Source: Annona cherimola (Eukaryota; Streptophyta; Magnoliopsida; Magnoliales; Annonaceae). From it: 64,000 nt of DNA. The stretch is from assembly GCA_030490835.1 (NCBI GenBank), contig CM059975.1, forward strand, positions 53,683,174 to 53,747,173, in the 5' to 3' direction. The notes below the pieces were generated by a model. That model was given only the letters and a program-made list of their open reading frames with translations, had not been told where the DNA came from and made no database searches. The position numbers and the translations under genes were made by a program. This document shows, in pieces, positions 12,971 to 27,959 of the stretch; positions within the stretch are counted from its first letter, which is position 1; every line of letters starts with the position of its first letter.

Positions 12971-15900
12971 AATCAAGATCTTAGACCTTTACTCATGGGT
13001 TGGGCCTCAATACATACAAATAATTTGTTAGTATTTTAAATTAAAAATAAAATTATTTAAACTGTAGTTCAAAATTTTGAAAATTGAATTTTTATTTAAT
13101 AACTATTTTGTAAAATTAATGGATTAGTAAGTTAATCTAAGATAATTTTAATGACACTAATCAAGATCGTAAACTTGTACCCATGAGTTTGGCCTCAATA
13201 CGTCGAGTTGATGGTTCGTATTTTAACTTTAAAATAAAAAATTATTTCAACGGTAGTTCAACATTTTAATAATTGAATTTTATTTAATAATTATTTTGTT
13301 AAATTATTTAATTAAATTAGTTAATCTAAGATAATTTTTTAATGACAGTAATCAAGATCGTAGACCTTTACTCATGGGTTCGGCCTCAATACATACAAAT
13401 AATTTGTTAGTATTTTAAATTAAAAATAAAATTATTTGTACTGTAGTTCAAAATTTTGAAAATTGAATTTTTATTTAATAACTATTTTGTAAAATTAATG
13501 GATTAGAAAGTTAATCTAAGATAATTTTAATGACACTAATCAAGATCGTAAACTTGAACCCATGAGTTGGGCCTCAATACGTCGATTTGATGGTTCGTAT
13601 TTTAACTTTAAAATAAAAAATTATTTCAACGGTAGTTCAAAATTTTAATAATTGAATTTTATTTCATAATTATTTTGTTAAATTAATAGATTAAATTAGT
13701 TAATCTAAGATAATGTTTTAATGACAGTAATCAAGATCGTAGACCTTTAGTCATGGGTTGGGCCTCAATACATACAAATAATTGGTTAGTATTTCAAATT
13801 AAAAATAAAATTATTTGAACTGTAGTTCAGAATTTTGATAATTAAATTTTTATTTAATAACTATTTTTTAAATTAATGGATTAAAAAGTTAATCTAAGAT
13901 AATTTTAATGACACTAATCAAGATCGTAAACTTTTACCCAAGAGTTGGGCCTCAATACGTCGATTTGATGGTTCGTCTTTTAACCTTAAAATAAAAAATT
14001 ATTTCAACGGTAGTTCAAAATTTTAATAATTGAATTTTATTTAATAATTATTTTTCTTAAATTAATGGATTAAATTAGATAATCTAAGATAATTTTTTAG
14101 TGACAGTAATCAACATCGTAGAACTGTACTAAAGGGTTGGGCCTCAATACATACAAATAATTTGTTAGTATTTTAAATTAAAAATAAAATTATATGACCT
14201 TTTTTCAGAATTTTGATAATTAAATTTTTATTTAATAACTATTTTGTAAAATTAATGGATTAAAAAGTTAATCTAAGATAATTTTAATGACACTAATCAA
14301 GATCGTAAACTTGTACCCAAGAGTTGGGCCTCAATACGGCGATTTGATGGTTCGTATTTTAACTTTAAAATAGAAAATTATTTCAACGGTAGTTCAAAAT
14401 TTTAATAATTGAATTTTAATTCATAATTATTTTGTTAAATTAATACATTAAATCAGTTAATCTAAGATAATTTTTTAATGACAGTAATCAAGATCGTAGA
14501 CCTTTACTCATGGGTTTGGCCTCAATACATACAAATAATTGGTTAGTATTTCAAATTAAAGATAAAAAATTATTTCAACTGTAGTTCAGAATTTTGAAAA
14601 TTGAATTTTTATTTAATAACTATTTTGTAAAATTAATGGATTAGAAAGTTAATCTAAGATAATTTTAATGACAATAATCAAGATCGTAAACTTGTACCCA
14701 TGAGTTGGGCCTCAATACGTCGATTTGATGGTTCGTATTTTAACTTTAAAATAAAAAATTATTTCAACGGTAGTTCAAAATTTTAATAATTGAATTTTAT
14801 TTCATAATTATTTTGTTAAATTAATAGATTAAATTAGTTAATCTAAGATAATTTTTTAATGACAGTAATCAAGATCGTAAACCTTTACTCATGGGTTGGG
14901 CCTCAATACATACAAATAATTGGTTAGTATTTCAAATTAAAAATAAAATTATTTGAACTGTAGTTCAGAATTTTGATAATTAAATTTTTATTTAATAACT
15001 ATTTTGTAAAATTAATGGATTAAAAAGTTAATCTAAGATAATTTTAATGACACTAATCAAGATCGTAAACTTGTACCCATGAGTTGGGCCTCAATACGTC
15101 GATTTGATGGTTCGTATTTTAACTTTAAAATAAAAAATTATTTCAACGGTAGTTCAAAATTTTAATAATTGAAATTTCTTTAATAATTATTTCGTTAAAT
15201 TATTTAATTAAATTAGTTAATCTAAGATAATTTTTTAATGACAGTAATCAACATCGTAGAACTGTACTCAAGGGTTGGGCCTCAATACATACAAATAATT
15301 TGTTAGTATTTTAAATTAAAAATAAAATTATTTGAACTGTAGTTCAGAATTTTGATAATTAAATTTTTATTTAATAACTATTTTGTAAAATTAATGGATT
15401 AAAAAGTTAATCTAAGATAATTTTAATGACACTAATCAAGATCGTAAACTTGTACCCATGAGTTGGGCCTCAATACGTCGATTTGATGGTTCGTATTTTA
15501 ACTTTAAAATAAAAAATTATTTCAACGGTAGTTCAAAATTTTAATAATTGAATTTTAATTCATAATTATTTTGTTAAATTAATACATTAAATCAGTTAAT
15601 CTAAGATAATTTTTTAATGACAGTAATCAAGATCGTAGACCTTTACTCATGGGTTTGGCCTCAATACATACAAATAATTGGTTAGTATTTCAAATTAAAG
15701 ATAAAAAATTATTTGAACTGTAGTTCAGAATTTTGAAAATTGAATTTTTATTTAATAACTAGTTTGTAAAATTAATGGATTAGAAAGTTAATCTAAGATA
15801 ATTTTAATGACACTAATCAAGATCGTTAACTTTTACCCAAGAGTTGGGCCTCAATACGTCGATTTGATGGTTCGTGTTTTAACCTTAAAATAAAAAATTA

Positions 15901-16020
15901 TTTCAACGGTAGTTCAAAATTTTAATAATTGAATTTTATTTAATAATTATTTTTCTTAAATTAATGGAATAAATTAGATAATCTAAGATAATTTTTTAGT
16001 GACAGTAATCAACATCGTAG

Positions 16021-18850
16021 AACTGTACTCAAGGGTTGGGCCTCAATACATACAAATAATTTGTTAGTATTTTAAATTAAAAATAAAATTATTTGAACTG
16101 TAGTTCAAAATTTTGAAAATTGAATTTTTATTTAATAACTATTTTGTAAAATTAATGGATTAGTAAGTTAATCTAAGATAATTTTAATGACACTAATAAA
16201 GATCGTAAAATTGTACCCATGAGTTGGGCCTCAATACGTCGATTTGATGGTTCGTATTTTAACTTTAAAATAAAAAATTATTTCAACGGTAGTTCAATAT
16301 TTTAATAATTGTATTTTATTTAATAATTATTTTGTTAAATTATTAAATTAAATTAGTTAATCTTAGATAATTTTTTAATGACAGTAATCAAGATCGTAGA
16401 CCTTTACTCATGGGTTGGGCCTCAATACATACAAATAATTTGTTAGTATTTTAAATTAAAAATAAAATTATTTGAACTGTAGTTCAAAATTTTGAAAATT
16501 GAATTTTTATTTAATAACTATTTTGTAAAATTAATGGATTAGAAAGCTAATCTAAGATAATTTTAAGGAAACTAATCAAGATCGTAAACTTGTACCCATG
16601 AGTTGGGCCTCAATACGTCGATTTGATGGTTCGTATTTTAACTTTAAAATAAAAAATTATTTCAACGGTAGTTCAAAATTTTAATAATTGAATTTTATTT
16701 CATAATTATTTTGTTAAATTAATAGATTAAATTAGTTAATCTAAGATAATTTTTTAATGACAGTAATCAAGATCGTAGACCTTTACTCATGGGTTGGGCC
16801 TCAATACATACAAATAATTGGTTAGTATTTCAAATTAAAAATAAAATTATTTGAACTGTAGTTCAGAATTTTGATAATTAAATTTTTATTTAATAACTAT
16901 TTTTTAAATTAATGGATTAAAAAGTTAATCTAAGATAATTTTAATGACACTAATCAAGATTGTAAACTTTTACCCAAGTGTTGATCCTCAATACGTCGAT
17001 TTGATGGTTCGTGTTTTAACCTTAAAATAAAAAATTATTTCAACGGTAGTTCAAAATTTTAATAATTGAATTTTATTTAATAATTATTTTTCTTAAATTA
17101 ATGGAATAAATTAGATAATCTAAGATAATTTTTTAGTGACAGTAATCAACATCGTAGAACTGTACTCAAGGGTTGGGCCTCAATACATACAAATAATTTG
17201 TTAGTATTTTAAATTAAAAATAAAATTATTTGAACTGTAGTTCAAAATTTTGAAAATTGAATTTTTATTTAATAACTATTTTGTAAAATTAATGGATTAG
17301 TAAGTTAATCTAAGATAATTTTAATGACACTAATCAAGATCGTAAACTTGTACCCATGAGTTGGGCCTCAATACGTCGATTTGATGGTTCGTATTTTAAC
17401 TTTAAAATAAAAAATTATTTCAACGGTAGTTCAATATTTTAATAATTGAATTTTCTTTAATAATTATTTTGTTAAATTATTTAATTAAATTAGTTAATCT
17501 AAGATAATTTTTTAATGACAGTAATCAAGATCGTAGACCTTTACTCATGGGTTCGGCCTCAATACATACAAATAATTTGTTAGTATTTTAAATTAAAAAT
17601 AAAATTATTTGAACTGTAGTTCAAAATTTTGAAAATTGAATTTTTATTTAATAACTATTTTGTAAAATTAATGGATTAGAAAGTTAATCTAAGATAATTT
17701 TAATGACACTAATCAAGATCGTAAACTTGTACCCATGAGGTGGGCCTCAATACGTCGATTTGATGGTTCGTTTTTTAACTTTAAAATAAAAAATTATTTC
17801 AACGGTAGTTCAAAATTTTAATAATTGAATTTTATTTCATAATTATTTTGTTAAATTAATAGATTAAATCAGTTAATCTAAGATAATTTTTTAATGACAG
17901 TAATCAGGATCGTAGACCTTTACTCATGGGTTGGGCCTCAATACATACAAATAATTGGTTAGTATTTCAAATTAAAAATAAAATTATTTGAACTGTAGTT
18001 CAGAATTTTGATAATTAAATTTTTATTTAATAACTATTTTTTAAATTAATGGATTAAAAAGTTAATCTAAGATAATTTTAATGACACTAATCAAGATTGT
18101 AAACTTTTACCCAAGTGTTGATCCTCAATACGTCGATTTGATGGTTCGTCTTTTAACCTTAAAATAAAAAATTATTTCAACGGTAGTTCAAAATTTTAAT
18201 AATTGAATTTTATTTAATAATTATTTTTCTTAAATTAATGGAATAAATTAGATAATCTAAGATAATTTTTTAGTGACAGTAATCAACATCGTAGAACTGT
18301 ACTCAAGGGTTGGGCCTCAATACATACAAATAATTTGTTAGTATTTTAAATTAAAAATAAAATTATTTGAACTGTAGTTCAAAATTTTGAAAATTGAATT
18401 TTTATTTAATAACTATTTTGTAAAATTAATGGATTAGTAAGTTAATCTAAGATAATTTTAATGACACTAATCAAGATCGTAAACTTGTACCCATGAGTTG
18501 GGCCTCAATACGTCGATTTGATGGTTCGTATTTTAACTTTAAAATAGAAAATTATTTCAACGGTAGTTCAATATTTTAATAATTGAATTTTCTTTAATAA
18601 TTATTTTGTTAAATTATTTAATTAAATTAGTTAATCTAAGATAATTTTTTAATGACAGTAATCAAGATCGTAGACCTTTACTCATGGGTTCGGCCTCAAT
18701 ACATACAAATAATTTGTTAGTATTTTAAATTAAAAATAAAATTATTTGAACTGTAGTTCAAAATTTTGAAAATTGAATTTTTATTTAATAACTATTTTGT
18801 AAAATTAATGGATTAGAAAGTTAATCTAAGATAATTTTAATGACACTAAT
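16021..18850 (+). repeat. 1137-bp (three-dimer) higher-order repeat, two copies and a partial third
   Basis: The marker AACTGTACTC falls at 16021, 17158 and 18295, spaced 1137 bp. The rare B head with GTTGATCC, in place of GTTGGGCC, recurs at about 16980 and 18118. The third copy runs to roughly 18.85 kb, where a variant with GTTAACTTTTACCTAAG interrupts it. Confidence 0.7.
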
Positions 18851-19199
18851 CAAGATCGTTAACTTTTACCTAAGAGTTGGGCCTCAATACGTCGATTTGA
18901 TGGTTCGTATTTTAACTTTAAAATAAAAAATTATTTCAACGATAGTTCAAAATTTTAATAATTTAATATAATTTAATAATTATTTTGTTAAATTAATAGA
19001 TAAAATTAGTTAATCTAAGATAATTTTTTAATGACAGTAATCAAGATCGTAGACCTTTACTCATGGGTTTGGCCTCAATACATACAAATAATTGGTTAGT
19101 ATTTCAAATTAAAGATAAACAATTATTTGAACTGTAGTTCAGAATTTTGAAAATTGAATTTTTATTTAATAACTATTTTTTAAAATTAATGGATTAGAA

Positions 19200-22100
19200 A
19201 GTTAATCTAAGATAATTTTAATGACAATAATCAAGATCGTAAACTTGTACCCATGAGTTGGGCCTCAATACGTCGATTTGATGGTTCGTATTTTAACTTA
19301 AAAATAAAAAATTATTTCAACGGTAGTTCAAAATTTTAATAATTGAATTTTATTTCATAATTATTTTGTTAAATTAATATATTAAATTAGTTAATCTAAG
19401 ATAATTTTTTAATGACAGTAATCAAGATCGTAGACCTTTAGTCATGGGTTGGGCCTCAATACATACAAATAATTGGTTAGTATTTCAAATTAAAAATAAA
19501 ATTATTTGAACTGTAGTTCAGAATTTTGATAATTAAATTTTTATTTAATAACTATTTTTTAAATTAATGGATTAAAAAGTTAATCTAAGATAATTTTAAT
19601 GACACTAATCAAGATCGTAAACTTTTACCCAAGTGTTGATCCTCAATACGTCGATTTGATGGTTCGTCTTTTAACCTTAAAATAAAAAATTATTTCAACG
19701 GTAGTTCAAAATTTTAATAATTGAATTTTATTTAATAATTATTTTTCTTAAATTAATGGATTAAATTAGATAATCTAAGATAATTTTTTAGTGACAGTAA
19801 TCAACATCGTAGAACTGTACTAAAGGGTTGGGCCTCAATACATACAAATAATTTGTTAGTATTTTAAATTAAAAATAAAATTATTTGAACTTTATTTCAG
19901 AATTTTGATAATTAAATTTTTATTTAATAACTATTTTGTAAAATTAATGGATTAAAAAGTTAATCTAAGATAATTTTAATGACACTAATCAAGATCGTAA
20001 ACTTGTACCCAAGAGTTGGGCCTCAATACGTCGATTTGATGGTTCGTATTTTAACTTTAAAATAGAAAATTATTTCAACGGTAGTTCAAAATTTTAATAA
20101 TTGAATTTTAATTCATAATTATTTTGTTAAATTAATACATTAAATCAGTTAATCTAAGATAATTTTTTAATGACAGTAATCAAGATCGTAGACCTTTACT
20201 CATGGGTTTGGCCTCAATACATACAAATAATTGGTTAGTATTTCAAATTAAAGATAAAAAATTATTTGAACTGTAGTTCAGAATTTTGAAAATTGAATTT
20301 TAATTTAATAACTATTTTGTAAAATTAATGGATTAGAAAGTTAATCTAAGATAATTTTAATGACACTAATCAAGATCATTAACTTCTACCCAAGAGTTGG
20401 GCCTCAATACGTCGATTTGATGGTTCGTGTTTTAACCTTAAAATAAAAAATTATTTCAACAGTAGTTCAAAATTTTAATAATTTAATTTTATTTAATAAT
20501 TATTTTTCTTAAATTAATGGAATAAATTAGATAATCTAAGATAATTTTTTAGTGACAGTAATCAACATCGTAGAACTGTACTCAAGGGTTGGGCCTCAAT
20601 ACATACAAATAATTTGTTAGTATTTTAAATTAAAAATAAAATTATTTGAACTGTAGTTCAGAATTTTGATAATTAAATTTTTATTTAATAACTATTTTGT
20701 AAAATTAATGGATTAAAAAGTTAATCTAAGATAATTTTAATGACACTAATCAAGATCGTAAACTTGTACCCAAGAGTTGGGCCTCAATACGTCGATTTGA
20801 TGGTTCGTATTTTAACTTTAAAATAGAAAATTATTTCAACGGTAGTTCAAAATTTTAATAATTGAATTTTAATTCATAATTATTTTGTTAAATTAATACA
20901 TTAAATCAGTTAATCTAAGATAATTTTTTAATGACAGTAATCAAGATCGTAGACCTTTACTCAAGGGTTTGGCCTCAATACATACAAATAATTGGTTAGT
21001 ATTTCAAATTAAAGATAAAAAATTATTTGAACTGTAGTTCAGAATTTTGAAAATTGAATTTTTATTTAATAACTATTTTGTAAAATTAATGGATTAGAAA
21101 GTTAATCTAAGATAATTTTAATGACACTAATCAAGATCGTAAACTTGTACCCAAGAGTTGGGCCTCAATACGTCGATTTGATAGTTCGTATTTTAACTTT
21201 AAAATAAAAAATTATTTCAACGGTAGTTCAAAATTTTAATAATTAAATTTTATTTAATAATTATTTTGTTAAATTAATAGATTAAATTAGTTAATCTAAG
21301 ATAATTTTTTAATGACAGTAATCAAGATCGTAAACCTTTATTCATGGGTTTGGCCTCAATACAAACAAATAATTGGTTAGTATTTCAAATTAAAGATAAA
21401 AAATTATTTGAACTGTAGTTCAGAATTTTGAAAATTGAATTTTTATTTAATAACTATTTTGTAAAATTAATGGATTAGAAAGTTAATCTAAGATAATTTT
21501 AAAGAAAATAATCAAGATCGTAAACTTGTACCCATGAGTTGGGCCTCAATACGTCGATTTGATGGTTCGTATTTTAACTTTAAAATAAAAAATTATTTCA
21601 ACGGTAGTTCAAAATTTTAATAATTTAATTTTATTTAATAATTATTTTGTTAAATTATTAAATTAAATTAGTTAATCTAAGATAATTTTTTAATGACAGT
21701 AATCATGATCGTAGACCTTTACTCCTGGGTTGGGCCTCAATACATACAAATAATTTGTTAGTATTTTAAATTAAAAATAAAATTATTTGAACTGTAGTTC
21801 ACAATTTTGAAAATTGAATTTTTATTTAATAACTATTTTGTAAAATTAATGGATTAGAAAGTTAATCTAAGATAATTTTAATGACACTAATCAAGATCGT
21901 AAACTTGTACCCAAGAGTTGGGCCTCAATACGTCGATTTGATGGTTCGTATTTTAACTTTAAAATAGAAAATTATTTCAACGGTAGTTCAAAATTTTAAT
22001 AATTAAATTTTATTTAATAATTATTTTGTTAAATTAATAGATTAAATTAGTTAATCTAAGATAATTTTTTAATGACAGTAATCAAGATCGTAAACCTTTA

Positions 22101-25100
22101 TTCATGGGTTTGGCCTCAATACAAACAAATAATTGGTTAGTATTTCAAATTAAAGATAAAAAATTATTTGAACTGTAGTTCAGAATTTTGAAAATTGAAT
22201 TTTTATTTAATAACTATTTTGTAAAATTAATGGATTAGAAAGTTAATCTAAGATAATTTTAAAGACAATAATCAAGATCGTAAACTTGTACCCATGAGTT
22301 GGGCCTCAATACGTCGATTTGATGGTTCGTATTTTAACTTTAAAATAAAAAATTATTTCAACGGTAGTTCAAAATTTTAATAATTTAATTTTATTTAATA
22401 ATTATTTTGTTAAATTATTAAATTAAATTAGTTAATCTAAGATAATTTTTTAATGACAGTAATCATGATCGTAGACCTTTACTCATGGGTTGGGCCTCAA
22501 TACATACAAATAATTTGTTAGTATTTTAAATTAAAAATAAAATTATTTGAACTGTAGTTCAGAATTTTGAAAATTGAATTTTTATTTAATAACTATTTTG
22601 TAAAATTAATGGATTAGAAAGTTAATCTAAGCTAATTTTAATGACAATAATCAAGATCGTAAACTTGTACCCATGAGTTGGGCCTCAATACGTCGATTTG
22701 ATGGTTCGTATTTTAACTTTAAAATAAAAAATTATTTCAACGGTAGTTCAAAATTTTAATAATTAAATTTTATTTAATAATTATTTTTCTTAAATTAATG
22801 GATTAAATTAGATAATCTAAGATAATTTTTTAGTGACAGTAATCAACATCGTAGAACTGTACTAAAGGGTTGGGCCTCAATACATACAAATAATTTGTTA
22901 GTATTTTAAATTAAAAATAAAATTATTTGAACTTTATTTCAGAATTTTGATAATTAAATTTTTATTTAATAACTATTTTGTAAAATTAATGGATTAAAAA
23001 GTTAATCTAAGATAATTTTAATGACAATAATCAAGATCGTAAACTTGTACCCATGAGTTGGGCCTCAATACGTCGATTTGATGGTTCGTATTTTAACTTA
23101 AAAATAAAAAATTATTTCAACGTTAGTTCAAAATTTTAATAATTGAATTTTATTTCATAATTATTTTGTTAAATTAATAGATTAAATTAGTTAATCTAAG
23201 ATAATTTTTTAATGACAGTAATCAAGATCGTAGACCTTTACTCATGGGTTGGGCCTCAATACATACAAATAATTTGTTAGTATTTTAAATTAAAAATAAA
23301 ATTATTTGAACTTTATTTCAGAATTTTGATAATTAAATTTTTATTTAATAACTATTTTGTAAAATTAATGGATTAAAAAGTTAATCTAAGATAATTTTAA
23401 TGACACTAATCAAGATCGTAAACTTGTACCCAAGAGTTGGGTCTCAATACGTCGATTTGATGGTTCGTATTTTAACTTTAAAATAAAAAAATATTTAACC
23501 GGTAGTTCAAAATTTTAATAATTAAATTTTATTTAATAATTATTTTGTTAAATTAATAGATTAAATTAGTTAATCTAAGATAATTTTTTAATGACAGTAA
23601 TCAAGATCGTAAACCTTTATTCATGGGTTTGGCCTCAATACAAACAAATAATTGGTTAGTATTTCAAATTAAAGATAAAAAATTATTTGAACTGTAGTTC
23701 AGAATTTTGAAAATTGAATTTTTATTTAATAACTATTTTGTAAAATTAATGGATTAGAAAGTTAATCTAAGATAATTTTAAAGACAATAATCAAGATCGT
23801 AAACTTGTACCCATGAGTTGGGCCTCAATACGTCGATTTGATGGTTCGTATTTTAACTTTAAAATAAAAAATTATTTCAACGGTAGTTCAAAATTTTAAT
23901 AATTTAATTTTATTTAATAATTATTTTGTTAAATTATTAAATTAAATTAGTTAATCTAAGATAATTTTTTAATGACAGTAATCATGATCGTAGACCCTTA
24001 CTCATGGGTTGGGCCTCAATACATACAAATAATTTGTTAGTATTTTAAATTAAAAATAAAATTATTTGAACTGTAGTTCACAATTTTGAAAATTGAATTT
24101 TTATTTAATAACTATTTTGTAAAATTAATGGATTAGAAAGTTAATCTAAGATAATTTTAATGACAATAATCAAGATCGTAAACTTGTACCCATGAGTTGG
24201 GCCTCAATACGTCGATTTGATGGTTCGTATTTTAACTTAAAAATAAAAAATTATTTCAACGGTAGTTCAAAATTTTAATAATTGAATTTTATTTCATAAT
24301 TATTTTGTTAAATTAATAGATTAAATTAGTTAATCTAAGATAATTTTTTAATGACAGTAATCAAGATCGTAGACCTTTACTCATGGGTTGGGCCTCAATA
24401 CATACAAATAATTGGTTAGTATTTCAAATTAAAAATAAAATTATTTGAACTGTAGTTCAGAATTTTGATAATTAAATTTTTATTTAATAACTATTTTTTA
24501 AATTAATGGATTAAAAAGTTAATCTAAGATAATTTTAATGACACTAATCAAGATCGTAAACTTTTACCCAAGTGTTGATCCTCAATACGTCGATTTGATG
24601 GTTCGTCTTTTAACCTTAAAATAAAAAATTATTTCAACGGTAGTTCAAAATTTTAATAATTGAATTTTATTTAATAATTATTTTTCTTAAATTAATGGAT
24701 TAAATTAGATAATCTAAGATAATTTTTTAGTGACAGTAATCAACATCGTAGAACTGTACTAAAGGGTTGGGCCTCAATACATACAAATAATTTGTTAGTA
24801 TTTTAAATTAAAAATAAAATTATTTGAACTTTATTTCAGAATTTTGATAATTAAATTTTTATTTAATAACTATTTTGTAAAATTAATGGATTAAAAAGTT
24901 AATCTAAGATAATTTTAATGACACTAATCAAGATCGTAAACTTGTACCCAAGAGTTGGGCCTCAATACGTCGATTTGATGGTTCGTATTTTAACTTTAAA
25001 ATAGAAAATTATTTCAACGGTAGTTCAAAATTTTAATAATTGAATTTTAATTCATAATTATTTTGTTAAATTAATACATTAAATCAGTTAATCTAAGATA

Positions 25101-26100
25101 ATTTTTTAATGACAGTAATCAAGATCGTAGACCTTTACTCATGGGTTTGGCCTCAATACATACAAATAATTGGTTAGTATTTCAAATTAAAGATAAAAAA
25201 TTATTTGAACTGTAGTTCAGAATTTTGAAAATTGAATTTTTATTTAATAACTATTTTGTAAAATTAATGGATTAGAAAGTTAATCTAAGATAATTTTAAT
25301 GACACTAATCAAGATCATTAACTTCTACCCAAGAGTTGGGCCTCAATACGTCGATTTGATGGTTCGTGTTTTAACCTTAAAATAAAAAATTATTTCAACA
25401 GTAGTTCAAAATTTTAATAATTTAATTTTATTTAATAATTATTTTTCTTAAATTAATGGAATAAATTAGATAATCTAAGATAATTTTTTAGTGACAGTAA
25501 TCAACATCGTAGAACTGTACTCAAGGGTTGGGCCTCAATACATACAAATAATTTGTTAGTATTTTAAATTAAAAATAAAATTATTTGAACTGTAGTTCAG
25601 AATTTTGATAATTAAATTTTTATTTAATAACTATTTTGTAAAATTAATGGATTAAAAAGTTAATCTAAGATAATTTTAATGACACTAATCAAGATCGTAA
25701 ACTTGTACCCAAGAGTTGGGCCTCAATACGTCGATTTGATGGTTCGTATTTTAACTTTAAAATAGAAAATTATTTCAACGGTAGTTCAAAATTTTAATAA
25801 TTGAATTTTAATTCATAATTATTTTGTTAAATTAATACATTAAATCAGTTAATCTAAGATAATTTTTTAATGACAGTAATCAAGATCGTAGACCTTTACT
25901 CAAGGGTTTGGCCTCAATACATACAAATAATTGGTTAGTATTTCAAATTAAAGACAAAAAATTATTTGAACTGTAGTTCAGAATTTTGAAAATTGAATTT
26001 TTATTTAATAACTATTTTGTAAAATTAATGGATTAGAAAGTTAATCTAAGATAATTTTAATGACACTAATCAAGATCGTAAACTTGTACCCAAGAGTTGG
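19200..26100 (+). repeat. Dispersed segmental copy within the array: 19.2-21.2 kb and 24.15-26.1 kb
   Basis: Rare variants recur at an offset of exactly 4939 bp: AACTTAAAAATA at 19295 and 24234, ACTTTTACCCAAGTGTTGAT at 19621 and 24560, and CAAGATCATTAACTTCTACC at 20371 and 25310. About 2 kb is shared. A second copy relation, with offset 2660, links about 23.4-24.2 kb with 26.06-26.9 kb through the ATATTTAACCGG variant at 23491 and 26151. Confidence 0.7.
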
Positions 26101-27959
26101 GCCTCAATACGTCGATTTGATGGTTCGTATTTTAACTTTAAAATAAAAAAATATTTAACCGGTAGTTCAAAATTTTAATAATTAAATTTTATTTAATAAT
26201 TATTTTGTTAAATTAATAGATTAAATTAGTTAATCTAAGATAATTTTTTAATGACAGTAATCAAGATCGTAAACCTTTATTCATGGGTTTGGCCTCAATA
26301 CAAACAAATAATTGGTTAGTATTTCAAATTAAAGATAAAAAATTATTTGAACTGTAGTTCAGAATTTTGAAAATTGAATTTTTATTTAATAACTATTTTG
26401 TAAAATTAATGGATTAGAAAGTTAATCTAAGATAATTTTAAAGACAATAATCAAGATCGTAAACTTGTACCCATGAGTTGGGCCTCAATACGTCGATTTG
26501 ATGGTTCGTATTTTAACTTTAAAATAAAAAATTATTTCAACGGTAGTTCAAAATTTTAATAATTTAATTTTATTTAATAATTATTTTGTTAAATTATTAA
26601 ATTAAATTAGTTAATCTAAGATAATTTTTTAATGACAGTAATCATGATCGTAGACCTTTACTCATGGGTTGGGCCTCAATACATACAAATAATTTGTTAG
26701 TATTTTAAATTAAAAATAAAATTATTTGAACTGTAGTTCACAATTTTGAAAATTGAATTCTTATTTAATAACTATTTTGTAAAATTAATGGATTAGAAAG
26801 TTAATCTAAGATAATTTTAATGACAATAATCAAGATCGTAAACTTGTACCCATGAGTTGGGCCTCAATACGTCGATTTGATGGTTCGTATTTTAACTTTA
26901 AAATAAAAAATTATTTCAACGGTAGTTCAAAATTTTAATAATTAAATTTTATTTAATAATTATTTTTCTTAAATTAATGGATTAAATTAGATAATCTAAG
27001 ATAATTTTTTAGTGACAGTAATCAACATCGTAGAACTGTACTAAAGGGTTGGGCCTCAATACATACAAATAATTTGTTAGTATTTTAAATTAAAAATAAA
27101 ATTATTTGAACTTTATTTCAGAATTTTGATAATTAAATTTTTATTTAATAACTATTTTGTAAAATTAATGGATTAAAAAGTTAATCTAAGATAATTTTAA
27201 TGACACTAATCAAGATCGTAAACTTGTACCCAAGAGTTGGGCCTCAATACGTCGATTTGATGGTTCGTATTTTAACTTTAAAATAGAAAATTATTTCAAC
27301 GGTAGTTCAAAATTTTAATAATTGAATTTTAATTCATAATTATTTTGTTAAATTAATACATTAAATCAGTTAATCTAAGATAATTTTTTAATGACAGTAA
27401 TCAAGATCGTAGACCTTTACTCATGGGTTTGGCCTCAATACATACAAATAATTGGTTAGTATTTCAAATTAAAGATAAAAAATTATTTAAACTGTAGTTC
27501 AGAATTTTGAAAATTGAATTTTTATTTAATAACTATTTTGTAAAATTAATGGATTAGAAAGTTAATCTAAGATAATTTTAATGACACTAATCAAGATCGT
27601 AAACTTGTACCCAAGAGTTGGGCCTCAATACGTCGATTTGATGGTTCGTATTTTAACTTTAAAATAAAAAATTATTTCAACGGTAGTTCAAAATTTTAAT
27701 AATTGAATTTTATTTAATAATTATTTTGTTAAATTATTAAATTAAATTAGTTAATCTAAGATAATGTTTTAATGACAGTAATCATGATCGTAGACCTTTA
27801 CTCATGGGTTGGGCCTCAATACATACAAATAATTTGTTAGTATTTTAAATTAAAAATAAAATTATTTGAACTGTAGTTCACAATTTTGAAAATTGAATTT
27901 TTATTTAATAACTATTTTGTAAAATTAATGGATTAGAAAGTTAATCTAAGATAATTTTA